Assembly (NCBI GenBank): GCA_018449595.1
Contig: JAAVUU010000001.1
Location: 372,001-436,000 of the forward strand
Source: Rhizobiales bacterium dw_265
GTDB taxonomy: Bacteria; Pseudomonadota; Alphaproteobacteria; Micropepsales; Micropepsaceae
Length of the DNA stretch: 64,000 nt
Direction of reading: 5' to 3'
Both the position numbers and the translations under genes were made by a program. This document shows, piece after piece, positions 48,802-57,429 of the stretch. The stretch's first letter is position 1; every line of letters begins with the position of its first letter. The notes below the pieces were generated by a model, which had not been told where the DNA came from, searched no databases, and saw nothing but the letters and a program-made list of their open reading frames with translations.

Positions 48802-51800
48802 CTAGAACTCCTTGACGAGGCGAATGCTCCACGTCCCGCCCAGCGCACTTGCCTCGTTCGGATCGAAAAGCAGAGCCGGCTGCCCCGCGGCATTGAGGAC
48901 AAACGGCGGCTTCTTGTCGAGAATGTTCTGGCCATAGATCTGGAGGCGGGTCCCCTGCAGATAGGACGTGCCCAGCGCTTCCAGGTTGTAACCCAGCGAC
49001 AAATCCCAGGTCACATTCCCGGCCACGCTTCCATATTGCGGGCCGGCGCCGACCGGCAAATACGCGGCCGAAACATGGTAGGGATTCACATAGTTCATGA
49101 ACAGGGTCCCGCTGTAAGGACCGTTGTCCAGACCCGCCTGCAGGCGGCCGCGCCAGCGAACGACAAAGCCAAATTGATTGTCTTCCTCAATCGCGGGAGC
49201 GGCTTCCGAGACTTGCGTATTGAACGAGTCCACGAATGTGGCCGTCGCCCCCAGATGGGCCGTGCCCCAGTCGGTGTCGAATATATACTGGGCGGAAATA
49301 TCGAACCCGTCCGTGTTGGTCGCGCCGGTATTCACGTTCTGGCCGTCGGAAATCAGAGCCAACGGGAAACCGGGGTTTTGCCCGGAGGCGCCCGGATACA
49401 GCGGATTGCTCTGCAGCGCAGGCAAGATGGCATTGAACTGTGCCTGCGTCAGCGCCGCGCCGCGTGTCAGGCCCGCATTTGGCAGGAATGACAGAACGGC
49501 GGTGTTCACGACGGCCCTGTTTGGGAAATAGGTGGGATTGAGGGCGACCAGATCGTTGAAATAGCCGGTATTGACGACCTGGTACGGGAAGAAATTGCCG
49601 TCGGACCCCGGCTGCGAGATCTGGCCGGTATAGTGCAGGCGATACCAGTTGATCGAGGTCGTAAAGCCTTCCAGGAATCTGGGCGTCCAGTCGAAACCCA
49701 GGCTCCAGCTCCGGCCCTGCTGCGGTTTCAGGTTGGGATTGCCGCCATCGACGGAAATCGCGGAAATCGGCGAGGCCGCGCCAATCGGACAGGCCGCGAG
49801 ATTGATGCCGGCATAGCTGCCGCAGGTGTACTGGTTGGTGTTGTCATGCAGGCCCGCACTGACTTGCGGCAGCGCTTCGGTGAGGTTCGGCGCCTTGAAC
49901 GAAGTGCCGTAGCTGCCATGAATCCGCAGGTCTTCGATGGGATTGTAGTTGAACCCATATTTCGGATTCGTCGTCGTGACGCTGCCCAGACTGTACCAGG
50001 AATAGCGCCAGGCCACCGTGGCTTCCAGCTTGTTGACGAACGGTATGTCCATTTCCGGGCCGATGAGGGGGACATAAAGCTCGCCGTAAGCCGACTTGTC
50101 GATGCGCTGCAGGCGGGCATCATTGAAGCTGGGAAAGTCCGGCACGCTCGAAACGCTGATCGTCTGACCCCGGTACAATCCGTCACCGGAATCGAGATAC
50201 TCATGCTCATATTCCAGGCCAAGCGCCAAGCGAACCGTTCCACCCGGCAGATCGAAAAGCGGGCCATCGGCATGAAGATTGACGTCCCATGTGCTGTTCG
50301 TGATGAACGGCTTCAGGAGCGAATAAGGGCTTTGCTGGAGATAGAGATCGGTCGTGGGGTTGTTGCAGGGGCCGTTTTGATCGGAGCAGAAGGGGTTGAG
50401 CATCGGAACACCGGACGGAAGGCCGACACCAGACAGAGCCTGAGTCAAAGCCGTGGTGTTAACCGTCGGCACCGTCGTGGTATCGACGATGTCCTTGCCC
50501 CAATACCCGGTCACCGAACTATGCCAATCCCATGGCAGGTCAACCGTAAGGGCCATGTCGCCGGCATAGTTCTGCTCTTTGAAATGCCGCTGTTCGGCGC
50601 CCAGTTCGTTCACGAAATCATAGGCAACCTTGAGTGTCCCGTTGGCCGGGCACGAAAGCCCCTGGGCGTTCACCTGGCTGGGAGCCGGCAGGCCCGCCGA
50701 GGCCGCAGCGGCAGCCGTCGCGCACGGGCTGTAGGGGTTGGTGTTGGGCACGGTCAGCGTTTGTTGCGGCTGCGTCGCCGAACCATAAGCGGATGTACCC
50801 GAACGGCGATTGAACTCGCCCCAAGACGCAAAATGCAGCCAGGGAGCCATATCCTGCTTCATGTTGTAGAAGAAGGTATCGCGCGTGATCTGGGGGATCA
50901 CATCCTGCACGTTCGTATAAAGGCTGCTGTAGTTGGGCTGCCCCGCCGGGCCGAGCTGGCCGAGCGTCAACTGCCCCTTGGACCCGATACCGCTTGCCGG
51001 CACGGCGTACAAAGTCTGCTGTTGCGCCGCGGTGGCGCCAAAGCCGAAAACGTTGCCCGGTGAGGACGATGTCGATTGCAGCCCCGCCGTGCCGATATAG
51101 GGCACAAGGTTGTCGTTGTAGCCATACGACAGATTCCGCGCACTCGACGGCCCCTCATAATCGCGGGCATAGTCGAAAATGATGCCGCCATCGCCGAAAT
51201 TGGGAAGCGTCCAGGTCCGTCCCAGCAAAATGCTGGTCTGCCAGTTGCCGGCGCCGCGCTTGAATTGATACTGGCCGGTGACCTGGGCGATATCGACCGG
51301 CTCGCGCAGCACCAAATTCACCGTGCCGGCAATGGCGTCGGAGCCGTAAATCGCCGACCCGCCGTCCGCCTGGATATCGACCCGCTGCAACATGTCGGGC
51401 GGAATGATGTTGGGATCCGTGGCGCCGGACTGGCCGGCGGTGACGACACGTTGGCCGTCGATCATGGTGAGCGTCGCTTCGATGCCGACGCCGCGCAGGT
51501 TGATCGAGCTTTGATACGATTGGTTGTTGCCGGCGCCCTGGGAACGCGTGCCGCCCACCGATGTGTTCGATGACAGGCCGATATTAACCACTTGCGGCTG
51601 GGTATCGAGCAACGCCTGGACGTTCGGGGCATTGTTCACCAGGAAATCGTCCTGGCCCACGCTGATATTGCTGGAACCCACCACCGCAACGCCGTGGATG
51701 TGGGAGCCGGTCACGACCACAGACTCAACGGATTGAGACTGGTCGGCAGCCTGGCCCTGGCCGGAAGCGCCTCCCGAAGCGGATTGCGCGAGCGCGACCC

Positions 51801-51867
51801 CAGCACTCATAAGCAACGCCAGCGCCGTTGTTCCAAGACCTACCGCGCGAAAAGTCCGACTAGCCAT
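48802..51867 (-). CDS. TonB-dependent receptor with regulon operator
   Basis: 1021 residues. Signal peptide, Ser-Val-Val-Val-Thr-Gly TonB-box region, a plug with Leu-Arg-Gly-Val-Gly, Leu-Thr-Met-Ile-Asp-Gly-Gln-Arg and Ala-Ile-Tyr-Gly-Ser-Asp-Ala-Ile-Ala-Gly-Thr-Val-Asn, then a long barrel with large loops. AGGGG precedes the ATG. The perfect operator at 52074 lies about 200 bases upstream, linking it to the aromatic locus although the chromate genes stand between. The size suggests a bulkier cargo than that of the 701-residue receptor, such as a lignin-derived oligomer. Confidence 0.92.
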   Translation of the reverse strand: MASRTFRAVGLGTTALALLMSAGVALAQSASGGASGQGQAADQSQSVESVVVTGSHIHGVAVVGSSNISVGQDDFLVNNAPNVQALLDTQPQVVNIGLSSNTSVGGTRSQGAGNNQSYQSSINLRGVGIEATLTMIDGQRVVTAGQSGATDPNIIPPDMLQRVDIQADGGSAIYGSDAIAGTVNLVLREPVDIAQVTGQYQFKRGAGNWQTSILLGRTWTLPNFGDGGIIFDYARDYEGPSSARNLSYGYNDNLVPYIGTAGLQSTSSSPGNVFGFGATAAQQQTLYAVPASGIGSKGQLTLGQLGPAGQPNYSSLYTNVQDVIPQITRDTFFYNMKQDMAPWLHFASWGEFNRRSGTSAYGSATQPQQTLTVPNTNPYSPCATAAAAASAGLPAPSQVNAQGLSCPANGTLKVAYDFVNELGAEQRHFKEQNYAGDMALTVDLPWDWHSSVTGYWGKDIVDTTTVPTVNTTALTQALSGVGLPSGVPMLNPFCSDQNGPCNNPTTDLYLQQSPYSLLKPFITNSTWDVNLHADGPLFDLPGGTVRLALGLEYEHEYLDSGDGLYRGQTISVSSVPDFPSFNDARLQRIDKSAYGELYVPLIGPEMDIPFVNKLEATVAWRYSWYSLGSVTTTNPKYGFNYNPIEDLRIHGSYGTSFKAPNLTEALPQVSAGLHDNTNQYTCGSYAGINLAACPIGAASPISAISVDGGNPNLKPQQGRSWSLGFDWTPRFLEGFTTSINWYRLHYTGQISQPGSDGNFFPYQVVNTGYFNDLVALNPTYFPNRAVVNTAVLSFLPNAGLTRGAALTQAQFNAILPALQSNPLYPGASGQNPGFPLALISDGQNVNTGATNTDGFDISAQYIFDTDWGTAHLGATATFVDSFNTQVSEAAPAIEEDNQFGFVVRWRGRLQAGLDNGPYSGTLFMNYVNPYHVSAAYLPVGAGPQYGSVAGNVTWDLSLGYNLEALGTSYLQGTRLQIYGQNILDKKPPFVLNAAGQPALLFDPNEASALGGTWSIRLVKEF

Positions 51868-52073
51868 GAATTCCCCTATCTCGGCCTGTCGGCCGCGTTT
51901 CGTTATTATTTGCTCGAATCAACTTGGCGATGGATGGATGGACGCAGACGCGCGACGCGCATTGCTAATGCATCTGACTTAGACTGCATGTCAGAACCTC
52001 CCTCAGGCATCGCGCTTTTTTGCGCTATTTTCCTCACGCTAATCAGCAGATACCCGAAGCGCAATATCTGTTT

Positions 52074-52108
52074 GTGCGACTGACGCACAAACATGCTTTT
52101 TTTCGCAC
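52074..52108. promoter_or_regulatory. Regulon operator with a third half-site
   Basis: GTGCG-ACTGA-CGCAC at 52074-52088, extended to TTTGTGCG and CGCACAAA. A further CGCAC lies at 52104-52108, exactly 20 bases from the first CGCAC. PcaU sites are described as a dyad plus a third repeat at this spacing, in an activating position. It is about 200 bases upstream of the receptor and of the divergent secreted protein. Confidence 0.7.
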
Positions 52109-52276
52109 TTCACCCCCTTTGTTTCCTGGGTTAAATCAAAACGCGCCTTCACCGCACGTCAGGACGTGATCGGCACCGAAGGATTGGCGGTGGATCTGCG
52201 ACAAGAAGAGATGCTCTTCGGTCGGCATTTCAATAGAATGGCCGTCAAGACACGGCGAAGAAACGGAGCATCGAAA

Positions 52277-52822
52277 ATGAAGCTTGGCGCTTATTTCATG
52301 TTGCTCGCATGGGCTTGTTGCAACGCGTCAGAAGCGGCACCTCGGGACGACGCCGTCTCCGGCATCGCGCGTTGCAGCGGTTTGGCTGACGATCGGCAAT
52401 GGCTTGATTGTGTATACGGAGCTGTTCAACCGGTGCGTGGCGAGCTTGGCCTGGCGCCGGCCTTTAATGGGCAGGTCAAGATGGTGCCCCCCGCACAATC
52501 GCCCACGCCCCGCGCAATCGCGTCAATGCCTCCCCCGATGCCGGCGAGCAGCGATGGAGACTTTCTTTCGGGATTGTTGCGGGGAACCATCATAGTGCGG
52601 CCGGTTCATTTGGCGTCTTATAGCTTTAACGCCATGGGGCACTTCACCATCGAACTGCCGGATGCGGAGATATGGCAACAGGATGCCGGCGATACCGCCC
52701 TTGCTCACTGGACGGGCCCGGCTTCCAAATATCTGATATCGATCCGCGAAGGTTCCTTCGGCAGCGCCAATCTCGATGTCCACAGCGATGGAAAGGTATT
52801 CAAGGTTCACCGCATTCGCTGA
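52277..52822 (+). CDS. Small secreted protein of unknown function
   Basis: 181 residues. An N-terminal signal peptide ends near Ala-Ser-Glu-Ala-Ala. The mature start has Cys-Ser-Gly-Leu-Ala-Asp-Asp-Arg-Gln-Trp-Leu-Asp-Cys, a two-cysteine helix common in alphaproteobacterial periplasmic proteins. A Pro-rich linker follows, then a strand-rich C-terminal half (His-Phe-Thr-Ile-Glu-Leu-Pro). A GGAG sequence lies ten bases before the ATG. It is divergent from the large receptor. I do not recognise a functional family. Confidence 0.6.
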   Translation: MKLGAYFMLLAWACCNASEAAPRDDAVSGIARCSGLADDRQWLDCVYGAVQPVRGELGLAPAFNGQVKMVPPAQSPTPRAIASMPPPMPASSDGDFLSGLLRGTIIVRPVHLASYSFNAMGHFTIELPDAEIWQQDAGDTALAHWTGPASKYLISIREGSFGSANLDVHSDGKVFKVHRIR

Positions 52823-52944
52823 GACCCTCACGCAAATCAGAGCAGGGCCACGCCCCAACGGAAGGGGGCGCTTGTCGAAGCGATCGCCACGACGGTATGG
52901 GCCCGACCTACGGCAATTTCCGAGCAGCCTCCCGGCCCGCCATT

Positions 52945-53076
52945 TCAGAAGCCGGCGATACGCTCCCGCAAGTCCGGGTCGTCCAGATCGGCTACGCCGC
53001 TCTCGATGGCATCGTACAAGCGCGAAGACCCGCCTTCCCGTTCTGCTCCGTCGATCACCGCCGCCTCCGCGCTCAT
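52945..53076 (-). pseudogene. C-terminal fragment of a large serine recombinase
   Basis: About 43 codons read on the minus strand. The stretch Ser-Arg-Leu-Tyr-Asp-Ala-Ile-Glu-Ser-Gly-Val-Ala-Asp-Leu-Asp-Asp-Pro and the following Leu-Arg-Glu-Arg-Ile-Ala match the helical region after the zinc ribbon of resolvase/recombinase-family proteins. A stop codon comes directly after, where the family continues with a charged coiled coil. No catalytic domain remains. Recognition is from memory of the family, so confidence is moderate. Confidence 0.5.
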
Positions 53077-53266
53077 GAACGCCTGTTCTCGTGAACGAGA
53101 ATGGAAGGCGAAACCTCATTCCGCGACCATCCCGCAGGAGCGTTTGGCGCCCCTCGTAACCCATTGATTTTGCTTGTCACGGCTTGTCACCGTTTGGCAC
53201 GCGAAACCGCGGGCCAAATCCGGCTTCGTTCTTCAAGAAAGTGCTGTTTTTAAAGGCTTAAAACGA

Positions 53267-53333
53267 TGGTGCCCAGGGGGAGAATCATCCTTGACCAACG
53301 AAACCGACACGCGGACTTTCGATCCGCTGTTCT
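53267..53333 (-). pseudogene. tRNA-Phe-like degenerate fragment
   Basis: On the minus strand 53306-53333 resembles the anticodon arm of bacterial tRNA-Phe (GAA anticodon, five-pair stem), with about three differences from the usual 28 bases as I remember them. The acceptor end with GGGCACCA-like bases is at 53267-53274. The T-arm between carries extra bases and does not fold, and U33 is replaced by C. It is therefore not a working tRNA but perhaps an attachment-site duplicate. Confidence 0.35.
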
Positions 53334-53937
53334 TGTTCCCGGATTCAATCCGATCTTCACGCTTCGCGGAACGGCATAATTCTGAATGTTACCGTCGCCT
53401 ACGTGAAAAATGGGCGGTAGTGTGGTCGATACTAGGCGGCTTCACCAAATTTTACGCCTGCGCCCCCCAGTCTGTTGCAAGAGTTATTCGGTTTGTGCCC
53501 TGCGGGGCGCCTGGCTCAAAAGTCCGATATTCAGGCGCATCTGCGCCTTGGTGGCATCCACGATATCGAGCAAAGAGATAATTGTTCGATGTCGGCGTTG
53601 AAAGCACCCCATTTTTGCGGTTCGCCGATATTTTTGGCGGGAAAATCCGGCGAGATGCTGATCGCTTTGGCAAAACGGACATGAAATGGATCAAGCCGGG
53701 CAGCTCCACCAGGACAATGCACGAAACTTCTGCGGAGAAACTCGACCTACCACAAACATTGCGACGCCAGCCGAAAGCAGATCACGATTACCGAAGTTGC
53801 TCGGCCCCTCCCCGCAAATCTTTTCGTCTCGATTCTTATCTAGTCATATAGTTGACCGTATGTTATTTTACATTTATTCGACTCCCTGCGCGTAACCGTG
53901 GGGCAAAAGAGCGGCTAACTGCTCGTGGAGGGGGCCG

Positions 53938-54469
53938 GTGTTCTTCAGATTCTTCGTATCGTCAGCGTTGATCCTGGTGGCGGCATTGCAAGGAGACGCG
54001 ATTGGCGCATCGCAGTCGGCAAACGGCGTACCGCAATCTCAACTGGATGGCGCTTGGCCCAACCGATGAGCCCGAGCGCAAGTTCAGCGGAGATGGGGCG
54101 CGGGAGTGGAGCACTGTCCACGGTGTATATATTACTCCGGACGGCGTCGCGTGGGTTGCGGATCGTAAACAACAAGAGAGAACAGCGGGCGATGCTGGCT
54201 TATGCGGTCCCCGCCGCCGGCAGTGCCAAATATGCGCCCGATCCGCAGCGTTTTCCCAACGTATTGATTGACCGCAAGACCACAAAGATGACTCTCGAAG
54301 GCGAGTATCTTGTGCTTCATTATTTTGGGCCTGCACATACCAGCGGCGATGTGATCGTCGAATTGCCCAACGATGATTCAAAACCCGAAGACCGCGGCGA
54401 TGTCGGCACTGCAATAGAACAATTTGACTGCCAAGATTGTAAAAAACAAGGGACAGGGAGAGAGTCAGA
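53938..54469 (+). pseudogene. Frameshifted remnant of secreted NHL/SMP-30-like and metallo-beta-lactamase-fold genes
   Basis: A GTG at 53938 after GGAGGGG begins a good signal peptide (Phe-Phe-Val-Ser-Ser-Ala-Leu-Ile-Leu-Val-Ala-Ala-Leu) that stops after 42 codons. From about 54035 a second frame gives a beta-propeller repeat (Val-His-Gly-Val-Tyr-Ile-Thr-Pro-Asp-Gly-Val-Ala-Trp-Val-Ala-Asp-Arg). From about 54190 a third frame gives a metallo-beta-lactamase-like piece with Gly-Pro-Ala-His-Thr-Ser-Gly-Asp-Val-Ile-Val. Three frames joined end to end indicate deletions and frameshifts in what were probably two genes beside the PQQ dehydrogenase. Confidence 0.6.
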
Positions 54470-56251
54470 ATGAAGAAGAGCAAAATTATCGCCGGCTTGG
54501 CAGTGATGCTTTTGACTACAGGCGCGGCGATAGCGGACGTGAAGCTCGCGCCATTTCAACCGGACGATGAGAGCAAAAGACTTGCTGCCGAGAGATCCGC
54601 GGTGCTTGAAAAACTCACGCCCGTAACGGACGAAATGCTTCGCATGCCGCCGCCGGGTGAATGGCTCCAATGGCGCCGAACCTATGACGCCCATGGCTTC
54701 AGCCCGCTTGCTCAGATCAATAAGACAAACGTCAAAACTCTTGTTCCGGCATGGACATGGTCAATGCCTCCGGGAAGCGCCGAATTCGCGCCACTGGTGC
54801 ATGATGGCGTCTTGTTTATCTGGGGCACGACGGACGACGTGCAGGCCATAGACGCGAAGACCGGAAACCTTCTCTGGGAATACAAGCATGCCTTCAGCGG
54901 CCCCGCCTGGCCCGGGATCGCAGGCGGTTCGCGGCGCAGTTTCGCTCTTTATGGCGACAAGCTCATCTTCCCGACTTTTGACAGTCACGAGATCGCGCTG
55001 GACGTCCATACCGGCAAGGTGGTGTGGGACCATCAAGTCACTGACATCAAGCTGCCATACCGCGCGTCCGCCGGGCCGCAAGTTGTCAATGGCAAGGTAA
55101 TACAAGGTTATACCAACTGCTCCCGCCTGCAACCGGGCGGCTGCATCATCGTGGCGATGGATGCGAATGACGGCCATGAGCTTTGGCGCATCCATACGAT
55201 TCCGAAGCCCGGCGAACCGGGTGACGAGACCTGGAAGGGCGTTCCTTATGAGAAGCGTCAAGGCGCTTCAATGTGGACAACCCCAAGCTATGACCCGGAC
55301 CTGAACCTCCTCTATTTCGGTACCGGCAATACCTACGCCTGGCAGTATCTCGACAATGGCTCAAGCAAGCGCGATCCAGGTCACGCCGGCCTCTACATCA
55401 ACTCGACCCTGGCCATCAATCCCGACAACGGAAAGATGGTCTGGCACTATCAGCACCTTCCGCAAGACAATTGGAATCTCGACTGGGCGTTCGAACGCCC
55501 AATCATGACACTGAACGTCGGTGGCACCGATCGTAAGGTGGTTTGTGGAACGGGAAAGATCGTCTGGACTGACTGCATGGACGCCGCAACCGGCAAGTGG
55601 CTGTTCTACCATGACGATGGCTTGCAAGATATTGCCCTGGGCGCCGACAAAAATGGCAACAAGATCATTAATCCCGACGTCATACCGGACCTTACCCGTC
55701 AAAAGAGCAATCTGATTTGCGGTCAGATGAAGAATTGGCCGGCAAGCTCCTACGATGCGTCGCAGAAACTGCTCTACATCGTGGTGGTCACAACCGGCTG
55801 TACGGAAGAAGTGCCGCGCAATTACGCATCCGACAGCGATTATGGCGGTGGCGAACAATCCTCTGCCGCGACGCGTTACAATCCCAAGTCGCCACCTGGC
55901 GTGACTGGACGCATCGATGCCATCAACCTCCAGACCAACAAAATGGCATGGAGTGTTGACAGCCGGGTCAATATGGCCAGTTCGGCGCTAGCAACTGCGG
56001 GAGGGTTGCTGTTTGTGGGCGATCAGGAGCGATATTTCCGTGCCTATGACTCAGCTACCGGCGCGGTTTTGTGGCAGACGCGCCTCAACCACACCGTAAA
56101 TGCTACTCCGATCAGCTACAGCGTGGATGGAAAGCAGTACATCGCAATTCTGGCTGGCAAGGGTCAGGCTGGCCACAACGTGACGCAAGAAACGCAGTGG
56201 CCCAAGCAGGATGGAGCTGTGCTTTGGGTGTTTGCGCTACCGGACAACTGA
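54470..56251 (+). CDS. PQQ-dependent dehydrogenase (quinoprotein beta-propeller)
   Basis: 593 residues with a signal peptide. Eight tryptophan-docking-type repeats are visible (Ala-x-Asp-Ala-Lys-Thr-Gly-Asn-Leu-Leu-Trp and similar), as in quinoprotein alcohol dehydrogenases. No haem-binding Cys-x2-Cys-His tail is present, so electrons go to a separate cytochrome, possibly the one at 63.4 kb. The segment aligned with the catalytic Asp reads Asp-Asn-Trp-Asn-Leu-Asp, so Asn may occupy the usual Asp position. GGGAGAGAG precedes the ATG. Upstream lies a pseudogene and downstream an IS fragment, so the gene may have lost its operon partners. Confidence 0.85.
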   Translation: MKKSKIIAGLAVMLLTTGAAIADVKLAPFQPDDESKRLAAERSAVLEKLTPVTDEMLRMPPPGEWLQWRRTYDAHGFSPLAQINKTNVKTLVPAWTWSMPPGSAEFAPLVHDGVLFIWGTTDDVQAIDAKTGNLLWEYKHAFSGPAWPGIAGGSRRSFALYGDKLIFPTFDSHEIALDVHTGKVVWDHQVTDIKLPYRASAGPQVVNGKVIQGYTNCSRLQPGGCIIVAMDANDGHELWRIHTIPKPGEPGDETWKGVPYEKRQGASMWTTPSYDPDLNLLYFGTGNTYAWQYLDNGSSKRDPGHAGLYINSTLAINPDNGKMVWHYQHLPQDNWNLDWAFERPIMTLNVGGTDRKVVCGTGKIVWTDCMDAATGKWLFYHDDGLQDIALGADKNGNKIINPDVIPDLTRQKSNLICGQMKNWPASSYDASQKLLYIVVVTTGCTEEVPRNYASDSDYGGGEQSSAATRYNPKSPPGVTGRIDAINLQTNKMAWSVDSRVNMASSALATAGGLLFVGDQERYFRAYDSATGAVLWQTRLNHTVNATPISYSVDGKQYIAILAGKGQAGHNVTQETQWPKQDGAVLWVFALPDN

Positions 56252-56346
56252 CTGCTTTTTGGTACAACCGAGATCGAGAGCCGCGCTTCAGGTGCGGATT
56301 TTTTCTTGCCCGGCTTCGCGCAAACGATGGGGATCGTGACCTGAGT

Positions 56347-56562
56347 CCCTGAACTTCCTCCAAAATGAGTAGAGTCCGGTCACCTTGAAGGAGACGGATG
56401 ATGAAGCAAGGGCTCCACTGACCCTGCCGCAGGGACCGAGCCAGCGCCGGTCGCTAGACTTCGTGAGCGATACCTTGGCCGACAGCCGCCGATTCCGGAT
56501 GCTGGCGGTGGTGGATGACTTCACCCGCGAGTGCCTGACCCTGGTGGCGGATAGCCGAGTGG
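56347..56562 (+). mobile_element. Internally deleted IS3-family insertion sequence remnant
   Basis: The end-like sequence at 56347-56376 is followed by an orfA-type start at 56398-56403. Directly after it comes part of the orfB transposase: Gly-Pro-Ser-Gln-Arg-Arg-Ser-Leu-Asp-Phe-Val-Ser-Asp and Val-Val-Asp-Asp-Phe-Thr-Arg-Glu-Cys-Leu, the block around the first catalytic Asp. The rest of orfA and orfB is gone, so it cannot move. The right end appears to be missing at the edge of the next gene. Confidence 0.65.
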
Positions 56563-56574
56563 ATCCCACTTATT

Positions 56575-57384
56575 CTAATTTCTGGACATGCCATTTGCCT
56601 CAAGCGCTGAGTCGAACGCCGATGTTCCAAGCACCTCAATCACTTTTTTTGCCGCACTTGCGTCGCCTCGAGTGCCGATACCTACGGAAAGATTCACCGG
56701 CAGTTGGTAAACTTCCGGGATAAGCCCAAGATAGTTCCAGCCTTTTAACGGAATGACCTCGCTGGCCAAATTCAGGATGAGCTCATACTGACCTGCGGAC
56801 AGCGCAGCTTCAGGCGCAGGTTTACCAGTCCCCAAGGGGATCATCTTGCTCTTCGTGATGTCAGTCAGAGCTAATTTGGAGAACAGGTTATCCAATGTTG
56901 GAACCGACGCGCCAAGGCCATAAAAACGACGAATGGAAAGCGCTCCCAGTATCGCCTTTTTCAAGCCTTCGGGCGTTCCAATGTCGAGGGTCGGTGCATC
57001 GCCGCGCACTGCGACGCCCACTCGCACAACCCCAATGTCAACGCGGCTGCCCGCGACAATTCTGCCCTTTGAGATCATTTCATCCACCACAGGGCACGTA
57101 ATCAGCGCTGCCTCGAAGGGTTGCCCCGCTTCTATCTCGCTTTGCAGCACTCGGGACTCGCTCACCTCCATGACAACTTTCTTGCCTGTCGCTTGCTCGA
57201 GTTGCGGCTGCACCGCCATCAGGGGAGCACGCAGCGCGCCCGAAACAAAAAGCCGCACATCCTCGGGTCCGGCATCGGCGAGTTTCACGCGCGCGGCGAT
57301 GCCCTCCTGCCCGAAAGAGGGCTCTGAACTCGATACAGCCAGGATGAGGATTGACAAGGCCAGAACATGTATCGCAGGGCGCAT
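56575..57384 (-). CDS. Periplasmic substrate-binding protein, ModA-like
   Basis: 269 residues with a signal peptide ending near Ser-Phe-Gly-Gln. Phe-Val-Ser-Gly-Ala-Leu-Arg-Ala-Pro and Gly-Lys-Lys-Val-Val-Met-Glu match the first lobe of type 2 binding proteins related to molybdate ModA. No ABC permease or ATPase gene is adjacent, so it may act as a sensor or scavenger rather than a transporter part. It is the last gene of the minus-strand unit with an EthD-like protein and a TonB receptor, 45 bases after the former. Confidence 0.75.
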   Translation of the reverse strand: MRPAIHVLALSILILAVSSSEPSFGQEGIAARVKLADAGPEDVRLFVSGALRAPLMAVQPQLEQATGKKVVMEVSESRVLQSEIEAGQPFEAALITCPVVDEMISKGRIVAGSRVDIGVVRVGVAVRGDAPTLDIGTPEGLKKAILGALSIRRFYGLGASVPTLDNLFSKLALTDITKSKMIPLGTGKPAPEAALSAGQYELILNLASEVIPLKGWNYLGLIPEVYQLPVNLSVGIGTRGDASAAKKVIEVLGTSAFDSALEANGMSRN

Positions 57385-57429
57385 GACTTACCTCACAACT
57401 TGAAAGTGTTCATATGACGGTCGCCGCCA

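Larger units (their letters stand above)
52823..53937. other. Decayed region without intact genes
   Basis: Over 1.1 kb with no credible gene. It holds a serine-recombinase C-terminal fragment (52945-53076, minus), a tRNA-Phe-like fragment (53267-53333) and a more AT-rich stretch from 53330 to 53900. Short open frames here lack codon bias or family similarity. The content suggests the remains of an inserted element. Confidence 0.5.

Noticed and set aside
53267..53333. A functional tRNA gene
   Set aside because: The anticodon arm resembles tRNA-Phe, but extra bases break the T-arm and U33 is changed, so the cloverleaf cannot form.
53174..53581. A 135-codon plus-strand gene in the decayed region
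   Set aside because: No ribosome site, no recognisable family, mixed composition, and it overlaps the tRNA-like fragment.
56385..56723. A 112-codon protein gene
   Set aside because: Only its first half is transposase-like; the rest is antisense to the binding-protein gene. It is an IS remnant.
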